A stretch of 64,000 nt of DNA. It comes from Pseudomonas piscis. Its GTDB lineage: Bacteria; Pseudomonadota; Gammaproteobacteria; Pseudomonadales; Pseudomonadaceae. The position numbers and the translations under genes were made by a program. Positions 27,003 to 35,990 of the stretch are shown one piece after another (the first letter of the stretch is position 1; each line of letters starts with the position of its first letter). The stretch lies in the NCBI RefSeq assembly GCF_009380155.1, contig NZ_WHUV01000001.1:1612001-1676000 (forward strand), in the 5' to 3' direction. A model generated the notes under the pieces. It saw only the letters and a list, made by a program, of their open reading frames with translations, was not told the origin of the DNA and did not search any database.

Positions 27003-29720
27003 TCACACAGGGATGGCCAAAGGTTGCGCCGCAGTGGCCAGGAGACGCTTGATCTCCGGCACGCAGGAGCCGCATTGGCTGCCGCAACCCAGTTGTTGTC
27101 GCAGTTGCCCCAGATCCAGGCCGGCGGCGATGCCGGCTTGCACGGCGCGATAACCGACGTTCTTGCAGTTGCACAAGGTGCGGTCCGCAGGCTCGCCCAG
27201 GCCGCAGGCTTGCGGTGGCGTGCTCAGGGGGGCCAACAGCCAGCGGCGCAGTTGTTCGTCGGCACGTCCTTCGAGCCAGAGCTGCTGCAACCAATGCCGG
27301 GCGAGGGTTTCCCCGGCCAGGCGGATGGCTGTGATCCGCTGCTGCTCGATACGCACCCGCTTGCCGATGGCCCGGCGCGGATCGTCATAGGCCAGCACCG
27401 GGCCGGCATCCAGCCCCAGGTGCTGGTCGATGGCCGCAAGCAGCTGGGGTTCCGGCGCCTGCAGGTGGGCGGCGCGAATCACCAAGGCCGGGCGCTCGCG
27501 GCCGGTCAGGGCGAGGCTGACATAGGCCAGGGACTCGCACAGCGGGCGCAGGGCCTGGAAGCGGGCCTGTACATCGCCTTCGACCAGGGCGAACAGTTGC
27601 CACGGCAAGTGCACCGGCTCCAGGCGCACGCCGCTGTGCTTGAGCTCCGGTTGCTTGGATAGCGGGTCGAAGGCCGGTTGGGTGACGGCATTGATTCCGC
27701 CCTTGAGGAAGCGATCGCCCCAATGCATCGGCAAGAACGCCTGGCCCGGGCGCACGCTGTCATCGCCGGTCACGGGCACTATCACGCTGCCGCGTCGGCT
27801 CTTGAGGCTCACCAGGTCGCCGTCTTGCAGGCGCTGGCGGCGCAGGTCATCCGGATGCAGGCTCAGCAGCGCCTCGCCGACATGGCCGAACGCCTGCGCT
27901 GCGGTGCCGGTACGGCTCATGCCGTGCCATTGGTCCCGCAGCCGGCCGGTGATCAGGGTCAGGGGAAAGCGCGCCTCGCGCTGCTCCCGGGCCGCTACGT
28001 AGGGATCGCTGATAAAGCGTGCGCGCCCCGTGGGCGTGGGGAACACGCCGTCGCCATACAGGCGTGCCGTGCCGTGGTCGGCGCCCTCTGGAAATGGCCA
28101 CTGCTGCGGGCCAAGCCGGTCGAGCAGTTCGAAGCCGAGGCCGGACAGATCCAGGTCGCGCCCCCGGGTCAGGCCCTTGTATTCATCGAACAGCTGGCTG
28201 GCACTCCCGAAGGCGAACAGGCTGGGCAGCCCGGGACGCAGGCGGCGCTCCAGGCGTCGGGCGAAATCCAGGGTGATCGCCCAATCCGCACGAGCTTCTC
28301 CAGGCGGCGGCACCGCTTGGCGCACATGGGAAACCCGGCGCTCGGAGTTGGTCACCGAGCCTTCTTTTTCCCCCCAGCTGGCCGCTGGCAGCAAGAGGTC
28401 GGCGAAAGCCGCCGTTTCCGTGGTGGCGAAGGCCTCTTGCAGGACCACGAAGGGACACTCGAGCAAAGCCGCGCGTACGCGATTCTGGTCGGGCAGCGAT
28501 TGGGCCGGGTTGGTGCAGGCGATCCACAGCGCCTTGATCCGTCCGCTGTGCAATTGCTCGAACAGTTCGATAGCGCTCAGCCCGGGTGTCTCCGGCAGGC
28601 GCTCAACGCCCCAGTAGCTGGCGACTTCGGCGCGGTCTCCGGGATTGGCGGCTTCCCGGTGGCCCGGCAGCAGGTTGCTCAGGCTGCCGGTTTCCCGACC
28701 GCCCATGGCATTGGGCTGGCCGGTGAGGGAGAAGGGCCCAGCGCCGGGCCGGCCAATCTGCCCGGTGGCCAGGTGCAGGTTGATCAGCGCGCTGTTCTTG
28801 GCGCTGCCGGCGCTGGACTGGTTCAGGCCCATGCACCACAGCGACAGGAAGCTCGGCGCGGTGCCGATCCATTGGGCGCACTGCTGCAGTTGCTCGATAC
28901 CGATGCCGCACAGCTGCGCCACCATGGCCGGGGTGTAGTCGCGCACCAGGGCCTTGAGTTCGGCCAGGCCCTCGGTATGGGCCTGGATGAAATCCCGGTC
29001 GATCCAGTCCTCCCACAACAGCAGATGCAGGATGCCGTGGAACAGCGCGACATCGGTGCCCGGCAGGATCGCCAGGTGCAGGTCGGCCAGGTCGCAGGTG
29101 TCGGTGCGCCTGGGGTCGATGACGATGACCTTCATCGTCGGGCGTTGGTTCTTGGCCTGTTCCAGGCGGCGAAACAGCACCGGGTGGGCATAGGCCATGT
29201 TGCTGCCGACGATCATCACGCAATCGCTCTGCTCCAGGTCCTCGTAGTTGCACGGTGGTGCATCGGCTCCCAGGCTGCGCTTGTAGCCCACCACCGCCGA
29301 AGACATGCACAGCCGCGAGTTGCTGTCGATGTTATGGGTGCCCACCAACGCCCGGGCCAGCTTGTTGAAGGCGTAGTAGTCCTCGGTCAGCAGTTGTCCG
29401 GAAAGGTAGAACGCCACGCTGTCCGGGCCGTGCTCGGCGATGGTTCGGGCAAAGACTTCGGCGGCGTGGTCCAGGGCACTGTCCCAATCGCAGCGGCTGC
29501 GAGCCAGGGCCTTGCCCAGGCGCAACTGCGGGTACAGCGCGCGGGCCGCCGGGTCGCCGGTCAGGTGCAGGCTGGCGCCCTTGCTGCACAGTCGGCCGAA
29601 GTTCGCCGGGTGCGCCGGATCGCCGCTGACCCCGAGGATCTGCCGGCCATCGTGCTCGATCAGCACGCCGCAGCCGACCCCGCAATAGCAACAGGTCGAG
29701 GCGGTGCTCTGGCGCTCCAT
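27003..29720 (-). CDS. nasA: Assimilatory nitrate reductase, molybdopterin subunit
   Basis: 905-aa cytoplasmic nitrate reductase. It has an N-terminal [4Fe-4S] motif (C10, C13, C17, C45 in CCYCGVGCG and LCSKG), the molybdopterin-guanine-dinucleotide domains of the DMSO-reductase family (LSGQLLTEDYYAFNKLARALVGTHNIDSNSRLCMSSAV), and a C-terminal BFD-like [2Fe-2S] domain (CNCKNVGYRAVQAGI and GCGSQCGSCVPEI) that takes electrons from a reductase partner. The ATG at 29718-29720 overlaps the nirD stop (TGATG) and starts the conserved MERQSTASTCCYCG. The open frame extends 69 bp further into nirD but that part is not conserved. Called nasA or nasC in different species. Confidence 0.94.
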   Translation of the reverse strand: MERQSTASTCCYCGVGCGVLIEHDGRQILGVSGDPAHPANFGRLCSKGASLHLTGDPAARALYPQLRLGKALARSRCDWDSALDHAAEVFARTIAEHGPDSVAFYLSGQLLTEDYYAFNKLARALVGTHNIDSNSRLCMSSAVVGYKRSLGADAPPCNYEDLEQSDCVMIVGSNMAYAHPVLFRRLEQAKNQRPTMKVIVIDPRRTDTCDLADLHLAILPGTDVALFHGILHLLLWEDWIDRDFIQAHTEGLAELKALVRDYTPAMVAQLCGIGIEQLQQCAQWIGTAPSFLSLWCMGLNQSSAGSAKNSALINLHLATGQIGRPGAGPFSLTGQPNAMGGRETGSLSNLLPGHREAANPGDRAEVASYWGVERLPETPGLSAIELFEQLHSGRIKALWIACTNPAQSLPDQNRVRAALLECPFVVLQEAFATTETAAFADLLLPAASWGEKEGSVTNSERRVSHVRQAVPPPGEARADWAITLDFARRLERRLRPGLPSLFAFGSASQLFDEYKGLTRGRDLDLSGLGFELLDRLGPQQWPFPEGADHGTARLYGDGVFPTPTGRARFISDPYVAAREQREARFPLTLITGRLRDQWHGMSRTGTAAQAFGHVGEALLSLHPDDLRRQRLQDGDLVSLKSRRGSVIVPVTGDDSVRPGQAFLPMHWGDRFLKGGINAVTQPAFDPLSKQPELKHSGVRLEPVHLPWQLFALVEGDVQARFQALRPLCESLAYVSLALTGRERPALVIRAAHLQAPEPQLLAAIDQHLGLDAGPVLAYDDPRRAIGKRVRIEQQRITAIRLAGETLARHWLQQLWLEGRADEQLRRWLLAPLSTPPQACGLGEPADRTLCNCKNVGYRAVQAGIAAGLDLGQLRQQLGCGSQCGSCVPEIKRLLATAAQPLAIPV

Positions 29721-30037
29721 CACCCGGCATCCCGCAGGGCCAGTTGCACCCGGCCGCTGGCGACCCGGGCCGCGTGCTGGTGGGCGCAACCGACATCCGG
29801 CGCCTGGGCCTGACCCGATTGCAGGTCGATCTGCCAGTTGTGCAGCGGACAGGCCACCCGCTTGCCGTGGATCAGGCCCTGGGACAGCGGCCCACCCTTG
29901 TGCGGGCAGCGATCGTCGAGGGCGAACACCTGGTCGTCGCTGGTGCGGAAAATCGCGATATCGCCCCGGGGCCCCTTGATGATGCGCGAGCCCAGGATGT
30001 TGATGTCTTCCAGGGCGCAGATATCCAGCCAGTTCAT
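29720..30037 (-). CDS. nirD: Nitrite reductase [NAD(P)H] small subunit NirD
   Basis: 105-aa Rieske-fold subunit of assimilatory nitrite reductase. Unlike E. coli NirD, it keeps a full set of Rieske ligands, C-x-H in RCPHKGG and C-x-x-H in ACPLHNW, so it should bind a [2Fe-2S] cluster. The ATG (30035-30037) overlaps the nirB stop as ATGA and its own stop overlaps the nasA start as TGATG, giving a chain of translational coupling nirB-nirD-nasA. Confidence 0.93.
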   Translation of the reverse strand: MNWLDICALEDINILGSRIIKGPRGDIAIFRTSDDQVFALDDRCPHKGGPLSQGLIHGKRVACPLHNWQIDLQSGQAQAPDVGCAHQHAARVASGRVQLALRDAG

Positions 30038-32487
30038 GCCGGCACCTCCAGTTGCTTGACGGGGATGGTCTCGTACTCTTTTTTCAGCAGCGGCTCGGCC
30101 AGCCGCTGCTGCCAGGGGTCCTGCTCGAAGGACAGGGAAAACTGCAGGCGTTCGTTGAGCGCCTGGCGCCGCTGCGGGTCTTCCAGTACGGCGCGTTTCA
30201 CGTGTTCCAGGCCGACCCGCTCCAGGTAGTGCACGGTGCGCTCCAGGTAGAAGGCTTCCTCGCGGTACAGCTGGAGGAAGGCGCCGTTGTACTCGCGCAC
30301 CTCGTCGGCGGTCTTGAGCTTGACGAAGAACTGCGCGACCTCGGTCTTGATCCCGCCGTTGCCGCCGATATACATCTCCCAGCCGGAGTCGACGCCGATG
30401 ATGCCCACGTCCTTGATCCCGGCTTCCGAGCAGTTGCGCGGGCAGCCGGAGACGGCCAGCTTGACCTTGTGCGGCGCCCACATGTTGAACAGGTCGTGCT
30501 CCAGGTCGATACCCAGCCGGGTCGAGTCCTGGGTGCCGAAGCGGCAGAATTCGCTGCCAACGCAGGTCTTCACAGTGCGGATGGATTTGCCGTAGGCATG
30601 GCCGGACGGCATGTCCAGGTCCTTCCACACTCCCGGCAGGTCTTCCTTGCGGATGCCCAGCAAGTCGATGCGCTGGCCGCCGGTGACCTTGACCATGGGC
30701 ACCTGGTACTTGTCCGCCACGTCGGCGATGCGCCGCAGCTCGGACGGGTTGGTCACGCCGCCCCACATCCTCGGCACCACCGAGTAGGTGCCGTCCTTCT
30801 GGATGTTGGCGTGGGCCCGCTCGTTGATCAGGCGCGACTGTGGGTCGTCCTTGGCCTCGCCCGGCCAGGTGGAGATCAGGTAGTAGTTCAGGGCCGGACG
30901 GCAGGTGGCGCAGCCGTCCGGGGTACGCCAGTCCATGAAACGCATGGCGTTGCCCAGGGTGATCAGGTGGTGCTCGCGGATCGCCTGGCGCACCTGGCCA
31001 TGGGTGAGGTCGCTGCAGCCGCAGATGGCCTTCTCGCTCTTGGGCTTGACGTCCGCCGCGCCGCCCACGGTGCTGATCAGGATCTGTTCCACCAGCCCGG
31101 CGCAGGAGCCGCAGGAGCTGGCGGCCTTGGTGTGCTTTTTCACCTCGTCGACGCTGAACAGGCCGTTCTCCTGGATGGCCTTGACGATGGTGCCTTTGCA
31201 TACGCCATTGCAGCCGCAGACTTCGGCGCTGTCGGGCATGTTCGCCGCGCTGTTCTGGCCCTGGTGGCCAACGTCGCCCACGCTGTTCTCGCCGAACATG
31301 AGGTGGTCGCGGATCTCGCCGACGTTATGGTTCTCGCGGATCTGCCGGAAGTACCAGCCGCCGTCGGCGGTGTCGCCATACAAGCAGGCGCCCACCAGCA
31401 CGTCGTCCTTGATCACCAGCTTCTTGTACACCCCGCCGATGGGGTCGGCGAGGGTGATGGTCTCGGTGCCTTCGCCGCCCATGAAGTCGCCGGCGGAGAA
31501 CAAATCGATCCCGGTGACCTTGAGCTTGGTCGACGTGACCGAGCCCTGGTAGCGGGCGAAACCCAGCTGGGCCAGGTGATTGGCGCAGACCTTGGCCTGC
31601 TCGAACAGCGGCGCCACCAGACCATAGGCGATGCCGCGATGGCTGGCGCATTCGCCGATGGCATAGATGCGTGGGTCGTAGGTCTGCAGGGTGTCGTTGA
31701 CCAGGATCCCGCGATTGCATGGCAGGCCGGCACGTTCCGCCAGTTCGGTATTGGGCCGGATGCCGGCCGCCATGACTACGAGGTCGGCGGGCAGGATGTC
31801 GCCGTTCTTGAGCCGTACCGAGCCGACCCGACCGTTGCCGGCATCGAGCAGCGCCTGGGTCTGCTCGCTCAGGCGGAACTTCAATCCGCGGCTTTCCAGG
31901 GCGCCTTGCAGCAGCTGGGCGCTGGTCTGGTCCAGCTGGCGCTCGAGCAGCCATTCCCCCAGGTGCACCACGGTCACTTCCATGCCGCGCAGCTTCAGGC
32001 CGTTGGCGGCCTCCAGGCCCAGCAGGCCTCCACCGATCACCACGGCATGGCGGTGGGTCCTGGCGGTGTCGATCATCACCTGGGTGTCGGCGATGTCCCG
32101 GTAGCCGATCACGCCCTGCAGATCGTTGCCGGGAATCGGCAGGATGAAGGGCGTGGAGCCGGTGGCGATCAGCAGGCGATCGTATTCGGCCTCGGTGCCG
32201 TCGTCGGCGATCACCCGGCGCCGGATACGGTCGATCTGCACCACCTTGCGGTTGAGCAGCAGCTTGATGCCGTGCTCCTGGTACCAGCCAAGGTCGTTGA
32301 GGATGATGTCCTCGAACTGCTGTTCGCCGGCCAGCACCGGCGACAGCAAGATACGGTTGTAGTTGGCGTGGGGCTCGGCACCGAAGACGGTGATGTCGTA
32401 CAGCTCCTCGCTCAGCTTGAGCAGTTCCTCCAGGGTGCGGACCCCGGCCATGCCATTGCCGATCATCACCAGCTTGAGTTTTTTCAT
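30034..32487 (-). CDS. nirB: Assimilatory nitrite reductase large subunit NirB
   Basis: 817-aa enzyme reducing nitrite to ammonium with NAD(P)H. It has an N-terminal FAD/NAD-binding reductase (MIGNGMAGVRTLEEL; VVIGGGLLGLEAANGL near residue 147), then two BFD-like [2Fe-2S] modules in tandem (CGCNGVCKGTIVKAI...SCGSC and CGCSDLTHGQVRQAI...CATC). The C-terminal siroheme/[4Fe-4S] domain has its ligands in TCVGSEFCRFG and VSGCPRNCSEAG. I chose the ATG at 32485-32487 because of the GGAGGAG ribosome-binding site. The frame is open upstream only because the leader lacks stops. First gene of nirB-nirD-nasA-cobA, preceded by a 161-nt leader with an ANTAR-type antiterminator. Confidence 0.96.
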   Translation of the reverse strand: MKKLKLVMIGNGMAGVRTLEELLKLSEELYDITVFGAEPHANYNRILLSPVLAGEQQFEDIILNDLGWYQEHGIKLLLNRKVVQIDRIRRRVIADDGTEAEYDRLLIATGSTPFILPIPGNDLQGVIGYRDIADTQVMIDTARTHRHAVVIGGGLLGLEAANGLKLRGMEVTVVHLGEWLLERQLDQTSAQLLQGALESRGLKFRLSEQTQALLDAGNGRVGSVRLKNGDILPADLVVMAAGIRPNTELAERAGLPCNRGILVNDTLQTYDPRIYAIGECASHRGIAYGLVAPLFEQAKVCANHLAQLGFARYQGSVTSTKLKVTGIDLFSAGDFMGGEGTETITLADPIGGVYKKLVIKDDVLVGACLYGDTADGGWYFRQIRENHNVGEIRDHLMFGENSVGDVGHQGQNSAANMPDSAEVCGCNGVCKGTIVKAIQENGLFSVDEVKKHTKAASSCGSCAGLVEQILISTVGGAADVKPKSEKAICGCSDLTHGQVRQAIREHHLITLGNAMRFMDWRTPDGCATCRPALNYYLISTWPGEAKDDPQSRLINERAHANIQKDGTYSVVPRMWGGVTNPSELRRIADVADKYQVPMVKVTGGQRIDLLGIRKEDLPGVWKDLDMPSGHAYGKSIRTVKTCVGSEFCRFGTQDSTRLGIDLEHDLFNMWAPHKVKLAVSGCPRNCSEAGIKDVGIIGVDSGWEMYIGGNGGIKTEVAQFFVKLKTADEVREYNGAFLQLYREEAFYLERTVHYLERVGLEHVKRAVLEDPQRRQALNERLQFSLSFEQDPWQQRLAEPLLKKEYETIPVKQLEVPA

Positions 32488-32545
32488 GGGCTCCTCCGGG
32501 AGCGCAGGCAGGGCTTGGGCCTGGCTCGACAAAATGCGCGCAAAC

Positions 32546-32585
32546 AAAAAAGGCGTCCCGTCAGTGGCCTGACGAGGACGCCTTT
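32546..32585 (-). terminator. Intrinsic terminator in the nirB leader
   Basis: On the minus-strand RNA the outer stem is AAAGGCGTCC (32585-32576) with GGACGCCUUU (32558-32549). Inside it CGUCAG (32574-32569) pairs with CUGACG (32564-32559). A run of U follows (32551-32546). It lies 59 nt before the nirB start, so it would stop transcription unless read through. Its first arm is shared with an upstream hexaloop hairpin. Confidence 0.85.
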
Positions 32586-32630
32586 GTCCGATCCCGTTCT
32601 CTCGGGAAGCCTGCCTTCGTCGTTGAAGGC
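32576..32630 (-). promoter_or_regulatory. ANTAR-target RNA (NasT site) in the nirB leader
   Basis: Three hairpins with six-nucleotide loops in RNA order: GCCUUC-[AACGAC]-GAAGGC (32630-32613), UCCCG-[AGAGAA]-CGGGA (32607-32592) and GGAC-[AAAGGC]-GUCC (32589-32576). All loops have A at position 1 and G at position 4, the signature of RNA bound by ANTAR proteins. The third hairpin uses the same bases as the first arm of the terminator, so its formation should prevent termination. The middle hairpin may be part of the linker. nasT, which encodes an ANTAR protein, is in the same cluster. Confidence 0.8.
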
Positions 32631-32658
32631 CGGGCTTTATGTCTGTTGCCAGGAGCAA

Positions 32659-32674
32659 TGCAGCGCCTGTGCCA
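32659..32674 (-). promoter_or_regulatory. Sigma-54 promoter of nirB-nirD-nasA-cobA
   Basis: The minus strand reads TGGCACAGGCGCTGCA, matching TGGCAC-N5-TTGCA with one change. Transcription would start near 32648, about 18 nt before the first leader hairpin. An NtrC-like half site TGCACC lies about 80 bp upstream (32738-32743), which is weak evidence. Confidence 0.65.
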
Positions 32675-32868
32675 AGTTACCGAGACCGCGTATTTGCATG
32701 CTGCCCAGGCAGCTGTTCGCGCTACCGGGGCAGTTTCTGCACCGAATTGACGCGTCCTGCCCCGTTTCGATACCGGCCATTTCCACTCCCACGTGGCCGC
32801 TGCCGAGCCTGTGAGGCTGCGACAAGGCCCGCAGGGCCTTCATCGCCGGGTCATGCGCAACCAAGGCC

Positions 32869-34539
32869 TCAGCCGCGCAGCACCAGCCACAGCAGCACCA
32901 GGTTGAGCAGCACGGCGGCCAGGGCGAGTCCGCGCCAGACCTTCAGCGGCTCGCGTTCCAGCAGTGGCCGGGGCCGGCTGTGCAGGCTGCGGCGTTCACC
33001 CTGTTCCAGCGCCAGCAGCCACTGCTCGGCAGTTTCGTAGCGCTGCTGTGGTTGGGCGCAGACTCCGCGCTCCAGGCTCTCCTCCAGCCATTGCGGCAAG
33101 TCCGGGCGGTAGCGTCCTGGGCTGGTCGGCAGGCCGAAGCGCGGGCGCTGGAAGGCTTCGACCTCGCCATGGGGATAGTGCCCGGTCAGCAGGAAGTACA
33201 AGCACACGCCCACGGCGTACAGGTCTTGCCCGGGGCCGGGAGGTTCGCCAGCGAAGGCTTCCGGGGCGATGAAGCTCGGGGTGCCGGGCAGCAGGTGTTG
33301 CGGGTCCACCGTCAATCCGGGGCAGTAGGCCAGGCCGAAATCCAGGATGCGCAGTTCGCCATCCTCGCCCAGCAGCAGGTTCTCCGGCTTGAGGTCGCGG
33401 TGCACGATCTGCCGCCGATGCAGCAGGCCCACCGCCCGCAGCAGGCGTTCGGCCAGGGCCTGCCACTGGTCCAGGGGCAGGGTGCCGTGCTGTTGGAACA
33501 ACTGCGCCAGGGTCCGTCCCGGATATTCGCGCATCAGGTAGTACAGGTGCTGGCGCGAGCTGCCGCCATGTACTTGGGGAAAGTGCCGGCCGGCGACCCG
33601 ACGCAGCAGCCATTCTTCGGCCAGCAGTGCCTGGCAGGCCGGCAGGTCATCGTGCAGGGCGCCGGGCAGGGTCTTGAGCAGCCAGGCCTGATCTTGCTCG
33701 TCGCGCACCCGATACAGCAGCGACTGCCGGCTCTGGCCCAGCAGCGACTCGACCTGCCAGCCCTCGAACATCTGGCCGGGCTTCAGTGGCGGCGGCAGGG
33801 GCCATTGCTGCAGGTGCAGCAGGGCATCGCCGATGCTCTGTTCACCCAGGGCATCGACCCGTACCAGCAGGGCGCTGGCATTGTCCTGGCTGCCGGCCAG
33901 GTGGGCGGCGCTGACCAGGGTCCGGGTGGCGCTCTCCGGGTCTGGTTGGTCGTGCAGGATCGCCGCGATGGCGGTGTCGCTCAGGGTGGCCCAGACCCCG
34001 TCGCTGAGCAGCAGGAAGCTCTCGCCCTGGCGCAGTTCCCCGTCGAGGAAGTCCAGCACCAGGTGCTGGTCCAGCCCCAGGGCGCGCTTGAGCACATGCT
34101 GCATGCCTGGCTGCTCCCAGACATGATCTTCGCTGATGCGCTGCAAGCGTTGCTGGTGCCAGCGGTAGACCCGGCAGTCGCCGACGTGGGCCAGGGTGAA
34201 GCGCCGCCCGCGCAGCACCAGGGCGCTGAGGGTGGTGAGCAGCGGTTGGCCGCCACCATTGGCCTGCAGCCAGCGATTCTGTGCGTTCAGCAGGCGCTCC
34301 AGGGACTCGGCCACGCCCCAGGTTTCTGGTGTCGCATAGTAGTCCAGGGCCAGCGCCTGCAAGCTGGAACGGGCTGCCAGGCCACCATCGGCGCACTGGC
34401 TGACACCGTCGGCAATGGCGAACAGCAGGCCCTTGCTCGCGGCCAGGACCGGCTCCGGGGTCACTCGGCGCAGGGCATCCTGGTTCTCGGTCCGGGGGCC
34501 GGTGGCGCTGGCCTGGGCGTGGCTCAGTTGCAGGGCCAT
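32869..34539 (-). CDS. Fused PP2C-type phosphatase and Ser/Thr protein kinase with C-terminal membrane anchor
   Basis: 556-aa bifunctional protein. Residues 1-230 are a PP2C phosphatase (ATGPRTENQDA, FAIADGVSQCADGG, LAHVGDCRVYR, LLSDGVWATLSD, AGSQDNASALLV). Residues about 260-520 are a Hanks-type kinase (VHRDLKPENLLLGEDGELRILDFGLAY and a PSFIAPEAF activation segment). A single membrane helix ends the protein (GLALAAVLLNLVLLWLVLRG). The kinase glycine loop is poorly conserved. It starts 6 bp after narK, so it is cotranscribed with the nitrate transporter. Pseudomonas nitrate clusters share this gene, but its target is unknown; NarK, NirB or NasT are obvious candidates. Confidence 0.9.
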   Translation of the reverse strand: MALQLSHAQASATGPRTENQDALRRVTPEPVLAASKGLLFAIADGVSQCADGGLAARSSLQALALDYYATPETWGVAESLERLLNAQNRWLQANGGGQPLLTTLSALVLRGRRFTLAHVGDCRVYRWHQQRLQRISEDHVWEQPGMQHVLKRALGLDQHLVLDFLDGELRQGESFLLLSDGVWATLSDTAIAAILHDQPDPESATRTLVSAAHLAGSQDNASALLVRVDALGEQSIGDALLHLQQWPLPPPLKPGQMFEGWQVESLLGQSRQSLLYRVRDEQDQAWLLKTLPGALHDDLPACQALLAEEWLLRRVAGRHFPQVHGGSSRQHLYYLMREYPGRTLAQLFQQHGTLPLDQWQALAERLLRAVGLLHRRQIVHRDLKPENLLLGEDGELRILDFGLAYCPGLTVDPQHLLPGTPSFIAPEAFAGEPPGPGQDLYAVGVCLYFLLTGHYPHGEVEAFQRPRFGLPTSPGRYRPDLPQWLEESLERGVCAQPQQRYETAEQWLLALEQGERRSLHSRPRPLLEREPLKVWRGLALAAVLLNLVLLWLVLRG

Positions 34540-34545
34540 GCAGTG

Positions 34546-35757
<1,212 letters not shown>

Positions 35758-35856
35758 CGCGCACCTCGGCTGACAGCAATCGTGAAAGTGGTCATGGGCT
35801 TTGAGGGGGTGCGCCACGCCGGCCGCACCACCAGCCCCGTGCAGTGGGGCCAGAAC

Positions 35857-35910
35857 GAAAAGACGCCGGCACCCGGCTCGCGGTGGGCGAGCAGGATGCG
35901 CGACGTCTTT
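35857..35910 (-). terminator. Intrinsic terminator in the narK leader
   Basis: On the minus-strand RNA AAAGACG (35910-35904) pairs with CGUCUUU (35865-35859). Inner stems are GCAUCC with GGGUGC and GCUCGC with GCGAGC. The U-rich end is at 35861-35857. It lies about 100 nt before narK and shares its first arm with the second hexaloop hairpin. Confidence 0.75.
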
Positions 35911-35941
35911 GTCGTGGGTGGGGCAACCGCCGTTGGTTACC
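35901..35941 (-). promoter_or_regulatory. ANTAR-target RNA (NasT site) in the narK leader
   Basis: Two hexaloop hairpins in RNA order: GGUAACC-[AACGGC]-GGUUGCC (35941-35922, with one G-U pair) and CGAC-[AAAGAC]-GUCG (35914-35901). Both loops have A1 and G4. The second hairpin overlaps the first arm of the terminator exactly as in the nirB leader. The first begins about 4 nt after the predicted transcription start. Confidence 0.78.
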
Positions 35942-35954
35942 GATGCTTATCCGA

Positions 35955-35971
35955 TAGCAAGAGCCGGGCCA
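35955..35971 (-). promoter_or_regulatory. Sigma-54 promoter of narK and the kinase/phosphatase gene
   Basis: The minus strand reads TGGCCCGGCTCTTGCTA, matching TGGCAC-N5-TTGCT with one change. It lies 20 bp downstream of the nasT stop, and transcription would start near 35945. Confidence 0.65.
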
Positions 35972-35990
35972 ATCGCCGCCAGGGGCGGGG

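Noticed and set aside
30052-32814. 920-codon open frame antisense to nirB
   Set aside because: Low-complexity Ala/Gly/Val/Gln translation opposite a clear nirB; it also runs through the nirB leader hairpins.
35942-35963. Imperfect hairpin TGCT-(8-nt loop)-AGCA first taken as the first ANTAR hairpin of the narK leader
   Set aside because: It overlaps the sigma-54 -12 element and most of it precedes the predicted transcription start; the next two hairpins give a better match to the hexaloop pattern.
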